64,000 nt of DNA from Pricia mediterranea (lineage in GTDB: Bacteria; Bacteroidota; Bacteroidia; Flavobacteriales; Flavobacteriaceae), in NCBI RefSeq assembly GCF_032248455.1, contig NZ_JAVTTP010000001.1, forward strand, positions 4,066,001 to 4,130,000, in the 5' to 3' direction. How positions within the stretch are numbered: the stretch's first letter is position 1; each line of letters starts with the position of its first letter. Position numbers and translations under genes: made by a program. Below are positions 54,112-62,887 of the stretch, piece after piece. The notes beneath the pieces are model-generated. The model was not told the origin of the DNA and did no database searches. It saw nothing but the letters and a program-made list of their open reading frames with translations.

Positions 54112-55125
54112 CTAGAAATTGACAGTGGCCTTGATTACCCCTTTTTCCGGGTCTAGCCAAGTCTCAAAATTAGCGATCATCTCGGTAAAGTCCACATTAT
54201 GGGTAATAAAAGAATCCATGGGGAATTTATCCGCTTCCAAAATGGAAATGACCTGTTTAAAATCCTCCAAAGTAGCATTTCGGCTACAGAGCAAGCTGGT
54301 TTCCTTGGCATGTATCTCGGGATGGGTAAAACAAAGTTCTCCTTTCGACAATCCTACTAGCACATACCTTCCTCCGTGGGCCATATACGCAATACCCGAT
54401 TCCAAGGCGCCTTTATGTCCCGTGGCATCGAACACGGCCGTGGCCATATCGCCATCCGTGATGTGACGCACTTGTTCAACCGCATCTTTTCCGCCCAGAA
54501 GCGTATGGTCCGCCCCGATTTTCTCACGGGCATATTCCAAGCGTTGTTCATTGGTATCGATGGCGATTACCTGGGCCCCCGCAATCTGCGCGAGTTTCAG
54601 GATTCCGATACCGATGGGGCCGCAACCGACCACCACAATAGTTTCCCCTGACTTCAAGTCCGCACGTCTTATGGCATGGGCCCCGATCGCCAAAGGCTCG
54701 ACTACCGCCATCTGATCATCGCTCAAGCGGGGAGCAGGAACCAGCAGTTCGGGGGGAACGACGATTCGCTGCTGCATGCCGCCATCGGTATGGACGCCCA
54801 AAACCTGGATATCGGTACAGCAATTGGACTTCCCATTGCTACAGGCAATACAGCTGCCGCAGCTAATATAGGGCATTACGACCACCTTGTCACCGATTTT
54901 GATTTCCTGGGGATTTTCATCGATTTCAAGGACTCGGGCCGCCAGTTCATGGCCCAAAATGCGAGGGTATTCGAAAAAGGCTTGATTTCCGGCGTAGGCG
55001 TGCAAATCGGTGCCACAGATGCCTACTTTGTGGATTTCTAGGAGTGCTTCCCCCGACTGTCTTGTCGGGACATCTTTTTGTTTTAAGGCGAACCGGCCGG
55101 GTTTTTCGCAGACAATGTATTTCAT
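54112..55125 (-). CDS. Zinc-dependent dehydrogenase, probable L-galactonate 5-dehydrogenase type
   Basis: A 337-residue medium-chain dehydrogenase. Catalytic zinc ligands C37, H59 and E60 (GICGTD, LGHE), structural zinc C89, C92, C95 and C103, and Rossmann VVVGCGPIGIG are all present. The open frame extends to 55365, but the conserved start MKYIVCEKPG is at 55125. The gene leads the unit with uxaA and uxaB. In E. coli a similar enzyme (LgoD) makes tagaturonate from L-galactonate, which would supply uxaB directly. A sorbitol or threonine dehydrogenase role cannot be excluded. Confidence 0.82.
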   Translation of the reverse strand: MKYIVCEKPGRFALKQKDVPTRQSGEALLEIHKVGICGTDLHAYAGNQAFFEYPRILGHELAARVLEIDENPQEIKIGDKVVVMPYISCGSCIACSNGKSNCCTDIQVLGVHTDGGMQQRIVVPPELLVPAPRLSDDQMAVVEPLAIGAHAIRRADLKSGETIVVVGCGPIGIGILKLAQIAGAQVIAIDTNEQRLEYAREKIGADHTLLGGKDAVEQVRHITDGDMATAVFDATGHKGALESGIAYMAHGGRYVLVGLSKGELCFTHPEIHAKETSLLCSRNATLEDFKQVISILEADKFPMDSFITHNVDFTEMIANFETWLDPEKGVIKATVNF

Positions 55126-55164
55126 TTCTAACAGATCAGGGTCCAAATTACGATTTTGATTGCT

Positions 55165-55172
55165 TATTTTTG
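55165..55172 (+). promoter_or_regulatory. Candidate -7 motif for the PhyH-type gene
   Basis: TATTTTTG matches TAnnTTTG and ends 25 bases before the ATG at 55198, within the 72-base divergent gap shared with the dehydrogenase gene. No clear -33. Confidence 0.4.
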
Positions 55173-55197
55173 ACTTCATCGATTGAATTTTATTAGG

Positions 55198-56082
55198 ATG
55201 GAAGAAATAATAGACCTGGCAGACCGACATCGACCGATCTCGAATCTTTTCGAATGGCCAAAATCGGAGAGCGAATGGGAACAATACCGACTTACGGAGG
55301 CTCAAGTTGAGCATTTTCATGAAGAGGGATACGTTTCCGGAATAAAATTGTTGGAGGATGCCCAAGTGGAAAAACTACGTAAAGACCTGGCGGAAATCGT
55401 GGATCCCGATCATCCCGGGAATGATTTGTTCTATGAGTTCCACAGCAACGAATCGGAGGACCCAAACTCCGTTTTGTTCCATTCCCTGGGGCATTGGCGT
55501 ATTACCCAAGGATTTCACGATGTGTTGTGGAACCCCGCTTTCGTCATGGCCGCCCATCAGCTTTTGGAAAAGAAACCGGTGAGGTTCTGGCACGATCAAC
55601 TTTTCTGCAAACCCGCCGAACACGGTGGGGTAGTGGCCTGGCATCAGGATTATTCGTACTGGACGCGGACCATCGCCATGCAGCACCTGACCTGTTGGAC
55701 GGGACTTGACGATGCCACCAAGGAAAACGGATGCCTACATTATATTCCGAAAAGCCATAAATGGGGATTGCTGGATGCGCCTTCCCTGGCGGGGGATATG
55801 AACGGACTAATGGATTATTTGGATGGGGAACAGAAAGAACAGTTCCAAAATCCCGTGGCGATCGAGCTTAAAAAAGGCTACGCGACCTTTCATCATCCTT
55901 TAATGGTGCACGGATCTTACGAGAACAAATCCGAAATGAGCCGACGGGCCTTTGTGCTCAATGTCTTTGCGGATGGTACGATCAGCAATACCGACGAAGA
56001 ACTTTTAAAAGGCGTACCGCCCATCCCGAAGGGAAATAAGATGGAAGGGAAGTTTTTTCCCTTGCTGTTCGAAGGTGTTTGA
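55198..56082 (+). CDS. Phytanoyl-CoA dioxygenase (PhyH) family Fe(II)/2-oxoglutarate oxygenase
   Basis: A 294-residue cytoplasmic double-stranded beta-helix enzyme. The iron triad is present: H149-x-D151 (AWHQDYS) and H238 (MVHGS), with R249/R250 near the 2-oxoglutarate site. A TTG five codons upstream is possible, but the ATG at 55198 is preferred. It is divergent from the zinc dehydrogenase and lies before kduD. The family hydroxylates small molecules. In this context it may remove an O-methyl or other group from a modified sugar acid. This is a guess. No CoA-related gene is nearby. Confidence 0.85.
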   Translation: MEEIIDLADRHRPISNLFEWPKSESEWEQYRLTEAQVEHFHEEGYVSGIKLLEDAQVEKLRKDLAEIVDPDHPGNDLFYEFHSNESEDPNSVLFHSLGHWRITQGFHDVLWNPAFVMAAHQLLEKKPVRFWHDQLFCKPAEHGGVVAWHQDYSYWTRTIAMQHLTCWTGLDDATKENGCLHYIPKSHKWGLLDAPSLAGDMNGLMDYLDGEQKEQFQNPVAIELKKGYATFHHPLMVHGSYENKSEMSRRAFVLNVFADGTISNTDEELLKGVPPIPKGNKMEGKFFPLLFEGV

Positions 56083-56109
56083 ATATAATGTGCTTATTAT
56101 TAATTATTT

Positions 56110-56290
56110 AGCACTGAGTAAAAAGAAAAGTGAAAAGTGAAAAATGGGATTAGTGGGGTGAAAAATGCTGGATAAAATGTCGATATGGCCACTTTCAGAG
56201 TGCGTGAGGAGAAAGTAAGGAAGTGCTAGAGGCGCGAAAGCAAGGAAGCTTGAATAAGTAGTGGGCAAGTGATATAAAGGGTAAGTAGTA
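56110..56290. repeat. Purine-rich, C-poor low-complexity tract
   Basis: The gap between the PhyH and kduD genes (56083-56347) is G/A-rich on the plus strand and poor in C. It carries GTGAAAA-type units (AAAAGTGAAAAGTGAAAAATG near 56127-56146) and AAGTAGTGGG-like words. No gene is seen. Confidence 0.5.
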
Positions 56291-56347
56291 AAATGCACAG
56301 ACAACCCGCAACCTACACCTAACAACTTAAAGACTAAAGACTACTAT

Positions 56348-57118
56348 ATGAGTGTATTGGAAAGTTTCGATTTAAAAGGAAAAACAGCCTTGGTAACCGG
56401 CTGCAAACGCGGGATCGGAAAGGCGATGGCCTTGGCCTTGGCAGAAGCGGGTGCCGATATCATCGGGGTAAGCGCTACCCTTGAGCAGCAGGGCAGTAGC
56501 GTCCATCAGGAAGTGGAGGATATTGGGAGAAAGTTTAAGGCCTATACCTGTGATTTCAGTAATCGGAAAGCGCTCTATAAATTTATCGGGACGGTGAAGG
56601 AGGATTTTCCTAAAATCGACATCCTCGTAAATAATGCCGGAACTATTTTACGTGCCCCTGCCGTGGAACATTCAGACGAGTATTGGGACAAGGTCATCGA
56701 AGTAAACCAGACCGCGCAATTTATACTTACCCGCGAAATAGGAAAGGAAATGGTCAAAAGGGGAACGGGCAAAATTGTCTTTACGGCTTCGCTACTTACC
56801 TTTCAAGGGGGGATTATGGTACCCGGATATGCCGCCAGCAAAGGGGCCATTGGTCAGATGGCCATGGCATTTTCGAATGAATGGGCGAGCAAGGGCGTGA
56901 ACGTGAACGCCATCGCCCCAGGTTATATAAGCACGGATAACACCGAAGCCCTTCGCAATGACCAAGGAAGAGCAGCATCTATTTTGTCCCGAATCCCCGC
57001 TGGCCGATGGGGCCAGCCCGACGATTTCAAGGGACCTGTGGTCTTTCTGTGCTCCGAGGCTTCCAATTATATGAGCGGCTCCACCATGTTGGTCGATGGG
57101 GGATGGATGGGGCGGTAA
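56348..57118 (+). CDS. kduD: 2-dehydro-3-deoxy-D-gluconate 5-dehydrogenase (KduD)
   Basis: A 256-residue short-chain dehydrogenase that interconverts KDG and 2,5-diketo-3-deoxygluconate. The KduD-like opening FDLKGKTALVTGCKRGIGKA, NNAGTILRAPA, catalytic GYAASKGA and the end ILSRIPAGRWGQPDDFKGPVVFL match the family closely. kduI is not in the window. It would let the locus accept unsaturated or diketo uronates. It is convergent with an M20 hydrolase gene 28 bases away. Confidence 0.9.
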   Translation: MSVLESFDLKGKTALVTGCKRGIGKAMALALAEAGADIIGVSATLEQQGSSVHQEVEDIGRKFKAYTCDFSNRKALYKFIGTVKEDFPKIDILVNNAGTILRAPAVEHSDEYWDKVIEVNQTAQFILTREIGKEMVKRGTGKIVFTASLLTFQGGIMVPGYAASKGAIGQMAMAFSNEWASKGVNVNAIAPGYISTDNTEALRNDQGRAASILSRIPAGRWGQPDDFKGPVVFLCSEASNYMSGSTMLVDGGWMGR

Positions 57119-57146
57119 GCGTAATCGGCCGATCGGGTGGTCCGGG

Positions 57147-58421
57147 CTACTGGTTCAGATAATCCAAACTCATTTCGGTCAAGGTCTTCACCCCCAACAG
57201 GAGTCCGCTATCATCGATCCGGAAATCCGGGGTATGGTGCGGGAACGATTCCGTTGTTCCCGGTGCCATGCCTCCTAAAAAGAAGAAGAAGCCCGGCACC
57301 TCTTTCTGATAGTACGAGAAATCTTCGGCTCCGGTGACCGCGTTCTGGGTCTGAACGTTGGCCTTGCCTGCGACACGTTCGATGGTCGGTATCATCTGTT
57401 CTACCAAATCGGGATCGTTGTATGTAATTTCTGTGGCATCCCGTATTTCTATGCTTGCATCACCGCCATACGCCTTGGCAATGGTGGGTACCATTTCGCG
57501 CATCCGTTGGTTGATGTGGTCTTTCATATTATAATCCAGCGTACGGATGGTACCTATCATTTCAGCGCTTTCGGGAATGATATTAAAACGCACGCCGCTG
57601 GTTATCTTGCCTACCGTGATGACCGCAGCCTCTTTGGTTAGGTTCGTCTCCCGGCTGATTATAGTCTGCAGCCCATCGATAATCTTGGCACTGATCAAAA
57701 TTGGATCGACTCCCGACCAAGGTTGCGAGCCGTGGCTTTGTTTGCCCTTAACATTGATGGTGAAACTCTGCGCCGCCGCCATGGTGCCACCGGATTTATA
57801 GCGGATTACCCCGACCGGGGTCTGGGAGTTGATATGGAGTCCGAATATCGCATCTACATCGGGATTTTTTAGCACCCCTTCCTTGACCATCATCAGGGCT
57901 CCCCCTTCTTCTCCTGGAGGGGGACCTTCTTCGGCCGGTTGGAATATAAATTTGACGGTGCCGTTAATCTTGTCCGTATTCTCGGAAAGTACCTCGGCCA
58001 CGCCCATAAGGATAGCGGTATGGGTATCGTGCCCGCAGGCATGCATCACCGGAACCTCTTCGCCCGCGTAATCGGCCGTTACGGTGGACTTGAACGGGAG
58101 ATCGTTGCGCTCGAGAACGGGCAGCGCATCGATATCGGCGCGAAGGGCAATCGTCTTTCCGGACTTTTTTCCTTTTAGAATCCCCACGACCCCGGTATGG
58201 GCCACGCCAGTTTCTACCTCGATACCTAAGGATTCTAGATGTTTGGCAATCTTTTCAGCAGTTTTGAACTCCCGATTCGAAAGTTCCGGGTTTTGATGGA
58301 TGTCCCTTCGCCATTCGATGACCTTGTCCGCCACGGCATTATAATCTTTTTCCAGATTGGGGCCTTGGGCGGAAATTAGAAATACGCTGAATAGGCATCC
58401 TACTGTGAGAAATTTTTTCAT
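57147..58421 (-). CDS. Exported M20-family amidohydrolase
   Basis: A 424-residue zinc hydrolase with a Sec signal peptide (FLTVGCLFSVFLISAQ). The M20D signatures are HACGHDTHTAIL, PAEEGPPPGEEGGA, GLHINSQTPVG and the late PHHTPDFRID. These enzymes cleave N-acyl amino acids or similar amides (hippurate, IAA-amino acid type). I use the ATG at 58421 because an upstream start (58463) would precede the signal peptide with 14 extra residues. It marks the edge of the sugar-acid locus and need not belong to it. Confidence 0.87.
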   Translation of the reverse strand: MKKFLTVGCLFSVFLISAQGPNLEKDYNAVADKVIEWRRDIHQNPELSNREFKTAEKIAKHLESLGIEVETGVAHTGVVGILKGKKSGKTIALRADIDALPVLERNDLPFKSTVTADYAGEEVPVMHACGHDTHTAILMGVAEVLSENTDKINGTVKFIFQPAEEGPPPGEEGGALMMVKEGVLKNPDVDAIFGLHINSQTPVGVIRYKSGGTMAAAQSFTINVKGKQSHGSQPWSGVDPILISAKIIDGLQTIISRETNLTKEAAVITVGKITSGVRFNIIPESAEMIGTIRTLDYNMKDHINQRMREMVPTIAKAYGGDASIEIRDATEITYNDPDLVEQMIPTIERVAGKANVQTQNAVTGAEDFSYYQKEVPGFFFFLGGMAPGTTESFPHHTPDFRIDDSGLLLGVKTLTEMSLDYLNQ

Positions 58422-58635
58422 ACGTTCTAAAATTTTCCTAAATATAGTGGAATTTAGTGTCAAGAGCCAAATTCATTTCGACGCTAGAAATAAGAAATCC
58501 CAATTTATAAACCCCAAAATTTTGAAAACCTATGCCCGATTTCGTACCGGTCGCCCTTGTTCATAAATCAGGGGGGCAACATTTTAGGTTCATCGGATTT
58601 ATCATTAAATTCACACACTGGTAAAACGCGAGGAT

Positions 58636-60966
58636 TTGAAGAACTATCTAGACGAACTGAACGAGGCCCAAAAAGCGCCCGTACTGCACAAAGACGGACC
58701 TTTGATGGTCATTGCAGGGGCGGGATCGGGGAAGACCCGGGTGTTGACCTACCGCATTGCCCATCTGATGGACCAAGGGGTCGATGCATTTAATATTTTG
58801 GCACTGACTTTCACCAATAAAGCGGCCCGGGAGATGAAAAAGCGTATCGCGGATATCGTGGGCGGTACCGAGACCAAAAATCTTTGGATGGGTACCTTTC
58901 ATTCCGTATTCGCCAAACTGTTGCGGTACGATGGAGATAGACTGGGTTTCCCGAGTAATTTTACTATTTACGATACCCAGGATTCCCAGCGGCTGATTTC
59001 CGCTATCATAAAGGAAATGGGACTTGATAAGGATGTCTATAAGTACAAACAGGTACAAAACCGGATATCATCCTACAAAAACAGCTTGATTACCGTTAAG
59101 GCCTATCATCAGAATCCCGAACTGATGGAGGCGGATGCGATGGCCAAACGCCCCCGTATGGGCGATATCTACCAGAATTATGTAGACAGGTGCTTTAAGG
59201 CCGGGGCGATGGACTTTGACGATCTGCTGCTGCGGACCAATGAGTTGCTGACCCGTTTCCCCGATGTGCTGGCCAAATATCAGGACCGGTTCCGCTATAT
59301 TCTGGTCGATGAATATCAAGATACCAACCACTCCCAATACCTGATTGTCAAGGCGCTGGCCGACCGTTTTCAGAATATCTGCGTAGTGGGTGACGACGCC
59401 CAAAGTATCTATTCGTTCCGGGGGGCGAACATCGATAACATCCTGAACTTTCAGCGGGACTACGATGACGTTGGCATGTACCGTTTGGAGCAGAATTATC
59501 GGTCGACCAAGAATATTGTCAACGCCGCCAATTCCATTATTGCCAAGAATAAGAACCAGCTTGAAAAAGTAGTGTGGACGGATAACGACGACGGGGGAGT
59601 CATTAAAATACACCGCAGCCCCACCGATGCCGAGGAAGGGCGATACGTCGCCGGTTCGATTTGGGACCATCAAATGAACGAGCAATTGTCCAACGGGGAA
59701 TTTGCCGTTTTATACCGTACCAACTCCCAATCCCGTTCCATTGAGGATGCCCTACGGAAAAGGGATATTCCCTATCGTATTTACGGAGGATTGTCATTTT
59801 ACCAGCGAAAAGAGATAAAGGATGTACTTTCGTACCTGAGATTGATCATCAATCCCAAAGACGAGGAGGCCCTGAAACGCGTCATCAATTTCCCTGCCCG
59901 GGGAATCGGCCAGACCACCATGGAGCGTTTAACGTTGGCAGCCAACCACTACGACCGCTCCATATTCGAGGTGATTGAAAACCTCGACAAGATCAATTTA
60001 AAGATTAACTCCGGTACCCAACGAAAACTGGAAGATTTTACGAACATGATCAAGAGCTTTCAGATCATGAACGAAAATACCGATGCCTTCACCCTGGCCG
60101 AGCACGTGGCCAAAAAGTCCGGATTGCTGCTGGAGTTCAAAAAGGACGGTACCCCCGAAGGTATCGGCAAAATGGAAAATATCGAGGAGCTGCTCAACGG
60201 TATCAAGGATTTTGTGGAGGGCCAAAAAGAGCTGGCCGACGCCACAGGAGGGCTATCCGAATTCTTGGAGGATGTTGCCTTGGCCACCGATCTCGATAAA
60301 GATACCGGAGATGATGATCGGGTCGCCCTCATGACCATTCATTTGGCCAAAGGACTGGAATTTCCCTATGTGTATATCGTGGGGATGGAAGAAGACCTGT
60401 TCCCCTCCGCGATGAGCATGAATACCCGCAGCGAACTGGAAGAGGAACGACGCCTGTTCTACGTCGCACTGACCCGGGCCGAAAAACAGGCTTACCTCAC
60501 CTACACCCAGAACCGATATCGATGGGGCAAGCTGATCGATGCCGAACCCAGTAGGTTCTTAGAGGAAATCGACGAGCAGTACATCGAGAACCTGACCCCC
60601 ATTGATAAGGCCGGATACCGCTACAAACCCATGATCGATGCCGATATTTTTGGCGAGGTGGATAAAAGTCACTTACGTCAGAATAAGCCCGTAAGGGGTA
60701 CTCCGCCCAAAGTGGGAAAACCCAATGCGGACCAACTTCGTAAACTCAGGAAATTGAAACCGGAATTGGCCACCCCCCGAGGCAATACCAATACCGTAGA
60801 CCCTAGTTTACGGGAAGGTTCCACGGTAAATCACACCCGCTTCGGTAGGGGCAAGGTCTTAAAAATGGAAGGGGTCGGCAACGATAAGAAGGCCGAAATA
60901 CAGTTCGATAAAGGAGATATCAAAAAACTTTTGTTGCGGTTCGCAAAGTTGGAGGTGATTTCTTGA
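58636..60966 (+). CDS. UvrD/PcrA-type superfamily 1 DNA helicase
   Basis: A 776-residue 3'-5' helicase used in repair and replication restart. Motif I GAGSGKT (28-34), motif Ia TFTNKAAREMKKR, motif II VDEYQDTN, motif III VVGDDAQSIYSFRGA, QNYRST, and motif VI VALTRAEKQ are in order. The C-terminal tail carries a Tudor-like PcrA module (VNHTRFGRGKVL). The start is a TTG at 58636 preceded by GAGGA, since no ATG lies at a suitable place. PcrA is a closer match than Rep by the C-terminal tail. Confidence 0.95.
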   Translation: MKNYLDELNEAQKAPVLHKDGPLMVIAGAGSGKTRVLTYRIAHLMDQGVDAFNILALTFTNKAAREMKKRIADIVGGTETKNLWMGTFHSVFAKLLRYDGDRLGFPSNFTIYDTQDSQRLISAIIKEMGLDKDVYKYKQVQNRISSYKNSLITVKAYHQNPELMEADAMAKRPRMGDIYQNYVDRCFKAGAMDFDDLLLRTNELLTRFPDVLAKYQDRFRYILVDEYQDTNHSQYLIVKALADRFQNICVVGDDAQSIYSFRGANIDNILNFQRDYDDVGMYRLEQNYRSTKNIVNAANSIIAKNKNQLEKVVWTDNDDGGVIKIHRSPTDAEEGRYVAGSIWDHQMNEQLSNGEFAVLYRTNSQSRSIEDALRKRDIPYRIYGGLSFYQRKEIKDVLSYLRLIINPKDEEALKRVINFPARGIGQTTMERLTLAANHYDRSIFEVIENLDKINLKINSGTQRKLEDFTNMIKSFQIMNENTDAFTLAEHVAKKSGLLLEFKKDGTPEGIGKMENIEELLNGIKDFVEGQKELADATGGLSEFLEDVALATDLDKDTGDDDRVALMTIHLAKGLEFPYVYIVGMEEDLFPSAMSMNTRSELEEERRLFYVALTRAEKQAYLTYTQNRYRWGKLIDAEPSRFLEEIDEQYIENLTPIDKAGYRYKPMIDADIFGEVDKSHLRQNKPVRGTPPKVGKPNADQLRKLRKLKPELATPRGNTNTVDPSLREGSTVNHTRFGRGKVLKMEGVGNDKKAEIQFDKGDIKKLLLRFAKLEVIS

Positions 60967-61052
60967 GGGTAAAACTTATGTTCAACCTCATAATTAAGAT
61001 ATAATCAGTCAATTGCATTATCTTAGTATCTTGAACGTAATCCCTGAAAACT

Positions 61053-61676
61053 ATGTCCGAATTCATCAGATTGTACGAGGAAAATCCCGATCCGGCGGCC
61101 ATCAAAAGAATTAGCGAGGTGCTGCGCAAAGGTGGATTGGTCATCTATCCCACCGATACGGTGTACGGTTTGGGTTGTGATATAACCAATTCCAGGGCCT
61201 TGGAAAAAATTGCCCGTATAAAGGGGGTCAAGCTGGCCAAGGCAAACTGGTCTTTTATCTGTGCCGATCTCAGCAATCTCTCCGATTATGTCCGGCAAAT
61301 CGACACCGCTACTTTTAAAATATTGAAGCGCGCCCTACCCGGTCCGTATACCTTTGTCCTTCCGGGAAACAACAATCTACCCAAGGACTTTAAAAAGAAG
61401 AAAACGGTGGGTATCCGTGTTCCGGACAACTCGATTGCAAAGGCTTTGGTAGAAAGCTTGGGCAACCCCATCGTTTCTACCTCTATTTATGATGAAGACG
61501 AGGTCTTGGAATACACCACGGACCCTGAATTGATTTATGAAAAGTGGCATAAGCTAGTCGATGTTGTTATTGACGGTGGCTATGGTGACAATGTGGCGTC
61601 TACCGTTATCGATCTTTCGGGCAGTGAGCCAGAGGTCTTAAGAGAAGGGAAGGGGAGCCTGGATATTTTCAATTAG
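61053..61676 (+). CDS. L-threonylcarbamoyladenylate synthase (Sua5/YrdC/YciO family)
   Basis: A 207-residue protein with the YrdC fold that makes threonylcarbamoyl-AMP for tRNA t6A37 modification. Hallmarks are GGLVIYPTDTVYGLGCD, the KRALPGPYTFVLP segment and VGIRVPDNSIAKAL. It lacks the Sua5 C-terminal domain, so it is YrdC/YciO-like; YciO-type paralogues may have weaker activity. It follows the helicase gene by 86 bases on the same strand. Confidence 0.88.
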   Translation: MSEFIRLYEENPDPAAIKRISEVLRKGGLVIYPTDTVYGLGCDITNSRALEKIARIKGVKLAKANWSFICADLSNLSDYVRQIDTATFKILKRALPGPYTFVLPGNNNLPKDFKKKKTVGIRVPDNSIAKALVESLGNPIVSTSIYDEDEVLEYTTDPELIYEKWHKLVDVVIDGGYGDNVASTVIDLSGSEPEVLREGKGSLDIFN

Positions 61677-61871
61677 CGACCTAGCAGCTGTCATGAGTAC
61701 TCGTCGACGGGCCGGACAAGCTTGTCATAGCTCTCGTCAGCGCATCGAACGGTAACGGATTAATCAATTTCAATCAAAACACTTTTCTTTAGTTAAAGAG
61801 CATTCTGTTTTTACGAAGAAATCGCTAGGGTCGACCTGTTCCCACTGGCTGGTGTAGACAACTAAATTTCG

Positions 61872-61911
61872 TCAAAAAAAAAAGCCGCATCTTAAAAAGT
61901 TGCGGCTTTCT
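61872..61911 (-). terminator. Rho-independent terminator behind the OmpA-family gene
   Basis: AAAGCCGCA (61881-61889) and TGCGGCTTT (61901-61909) form a 9-bp stem around an 11-base loop. On the minus strand it is followed by a long T run, 19 bases past the OmpA stop at 61930. Confidence 0.85.
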
Positions 61912-61929
61912 GTCTCAAATCGATACGGT

Positions 61930-62787
61930 TTAATTGTTGATGGCCGGATCGCTCATTCCTTCTTCGATCATACTATAGAACTGATCGATTTTCGGAAGGA
62001 CCACAATACGGGTTCTTCTGTTTTTCGATTTTTCGGTCGGGGAAAGTGGAATGTATTCGGATCGCCCTGCCGCGGTCATTCGTTTGGGATCAACATTGAA
62101 ATCCTTCTGCAGAATACGAACTACCGAAGTGGCACGCTTTACGCTCAAGTCCCAGTTGTCAAGCAAAACCCCCTTTCGACCTCGATAAGGTACGTCATCG
62201 GTATGACCTTCAACCATGAATTCGAAATCCGGTTTGTTGTTGACTACTTTGGCTACCTTGCCCAATACTTCTTTGGCGCGATTGGTGACGGTATAGCTTC
62301 CACTGCTAAATAACAATTTGTCGGAAATAGATACAAAGACAACTCCTTTTTCCACACTGATTTCGATATCTTCATCGTCCAAGTTGCCCAAAACTCCCTT
62401 GAGACTTTGCACCAACGCCAGATTTACCGAATCCCTGCGCGTAATGGCATCCTGAAGTTTGCGAATGGTAAGGTCTTTCTCCTTCAAACTTTCCAAGGAC
62501 TTTTCTAAATTTTCGGCGCCTTTTGTGGTCAACGTGGTCATGTTGCCCATATTGTTGATCAACTCTTGGTTATTGGCTTTCAAAAAGGCATTTTGATCTT
62601 GTAAAGTTTTCATTTTAGAGGTGGTGGTGGCCTTTTCCTCCAAGCAATCGTTCAATTTTACGGTCGCGGAATTCAATAGGTCTTGGGTCTCTTTCTGTTT
62701 GGCCTCCAATTCACCGTACTTCTTGTTCGATACACACGAAGAAAGCAACAAGGTAGCTCCCAGACCCGCTAAAATAAGTTTTTTCAT
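61930..62787 (-). CDS. OmpA-family peptidoglycan-associated lipoprotein
   Basis: A 285-residue lipoprotein (lipobox LLSSC, Cys18) with a long coiled-coil (about 25-125, KEKATTTSKMKTLQDQN and similar) and a C-terminal OmpA/Pal peptidoglycan-binding domain (about 150-272). The domain shows VFVSISDKLLFSSGSY, VEGHTDDVPYRG, LSVKRATSVVRIL, and NRRTRIVV. It links the outer membrane to peptidoglycan. It has its own promoter (62847-62875) and terminator (61872-61911), so it is a single-gene unit. Confidence 0.92.
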   Translation of the reverse strand: MKKLILAGLGATLLLSSCVSNKKYGELEAKQKETQDLLNSATVKLNDCLEEKATTTSKMKTLQDQNAFLKANNQELINNMGNMTTLTTKGAENLEKSLESLKEKDLTIRKLQDAITRRDSVNLALVQSLKGVLGNLDDEDIEISVEKGVVFVSISDKLLFSSGSYTVTNRAKEVLGKVAKVVNNKPDFEFMVEGHTDDVPYRGRKGVLLDNWDLSVKRATSVVRILQKDFNVDPKRMTAAGRSEYIPLSPTEKSKNRRTRIVVLPKIDQFYSMIEEGMSDPAINN

Positions 62788-62846
62788 AATTAGGAATACT
62801 AGATATTAATAGATTGTGTTTTGATATGATTGCTCAAAATAAGTGC

Positions 62847-62875
62847 CAAAATTAGGCAATACCCCAATTTTGCAA
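62847..62875 (-). promoter_or_regulatory. Promoter of the OmpA-family gene
   Basis: On the minus strand, TTG (62873-62875) is followed after 18 bases by TAATTTTG (62847-62854), matching the Bacteroidota promoter consensus. It gives a leader of about 50-60 bases. Confidence 0.65.
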
Positions 62876-62887
62876 CGCCAAAGTTAG

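Noticed and set aside
55126-55365. N-terminal extension of the zinc dehydrogenase by 80 residues
   Set aside because: The extension overlaps the divergent PhyH-type gene and its promoter and carries no conserved sequence. The family start is at 55125.
59068-59685. 205-residue frame antisense to the helicase gene
   Set aside because: Lies opposite the helicase motifs. Its hydrophobic look comes from reversed codons.
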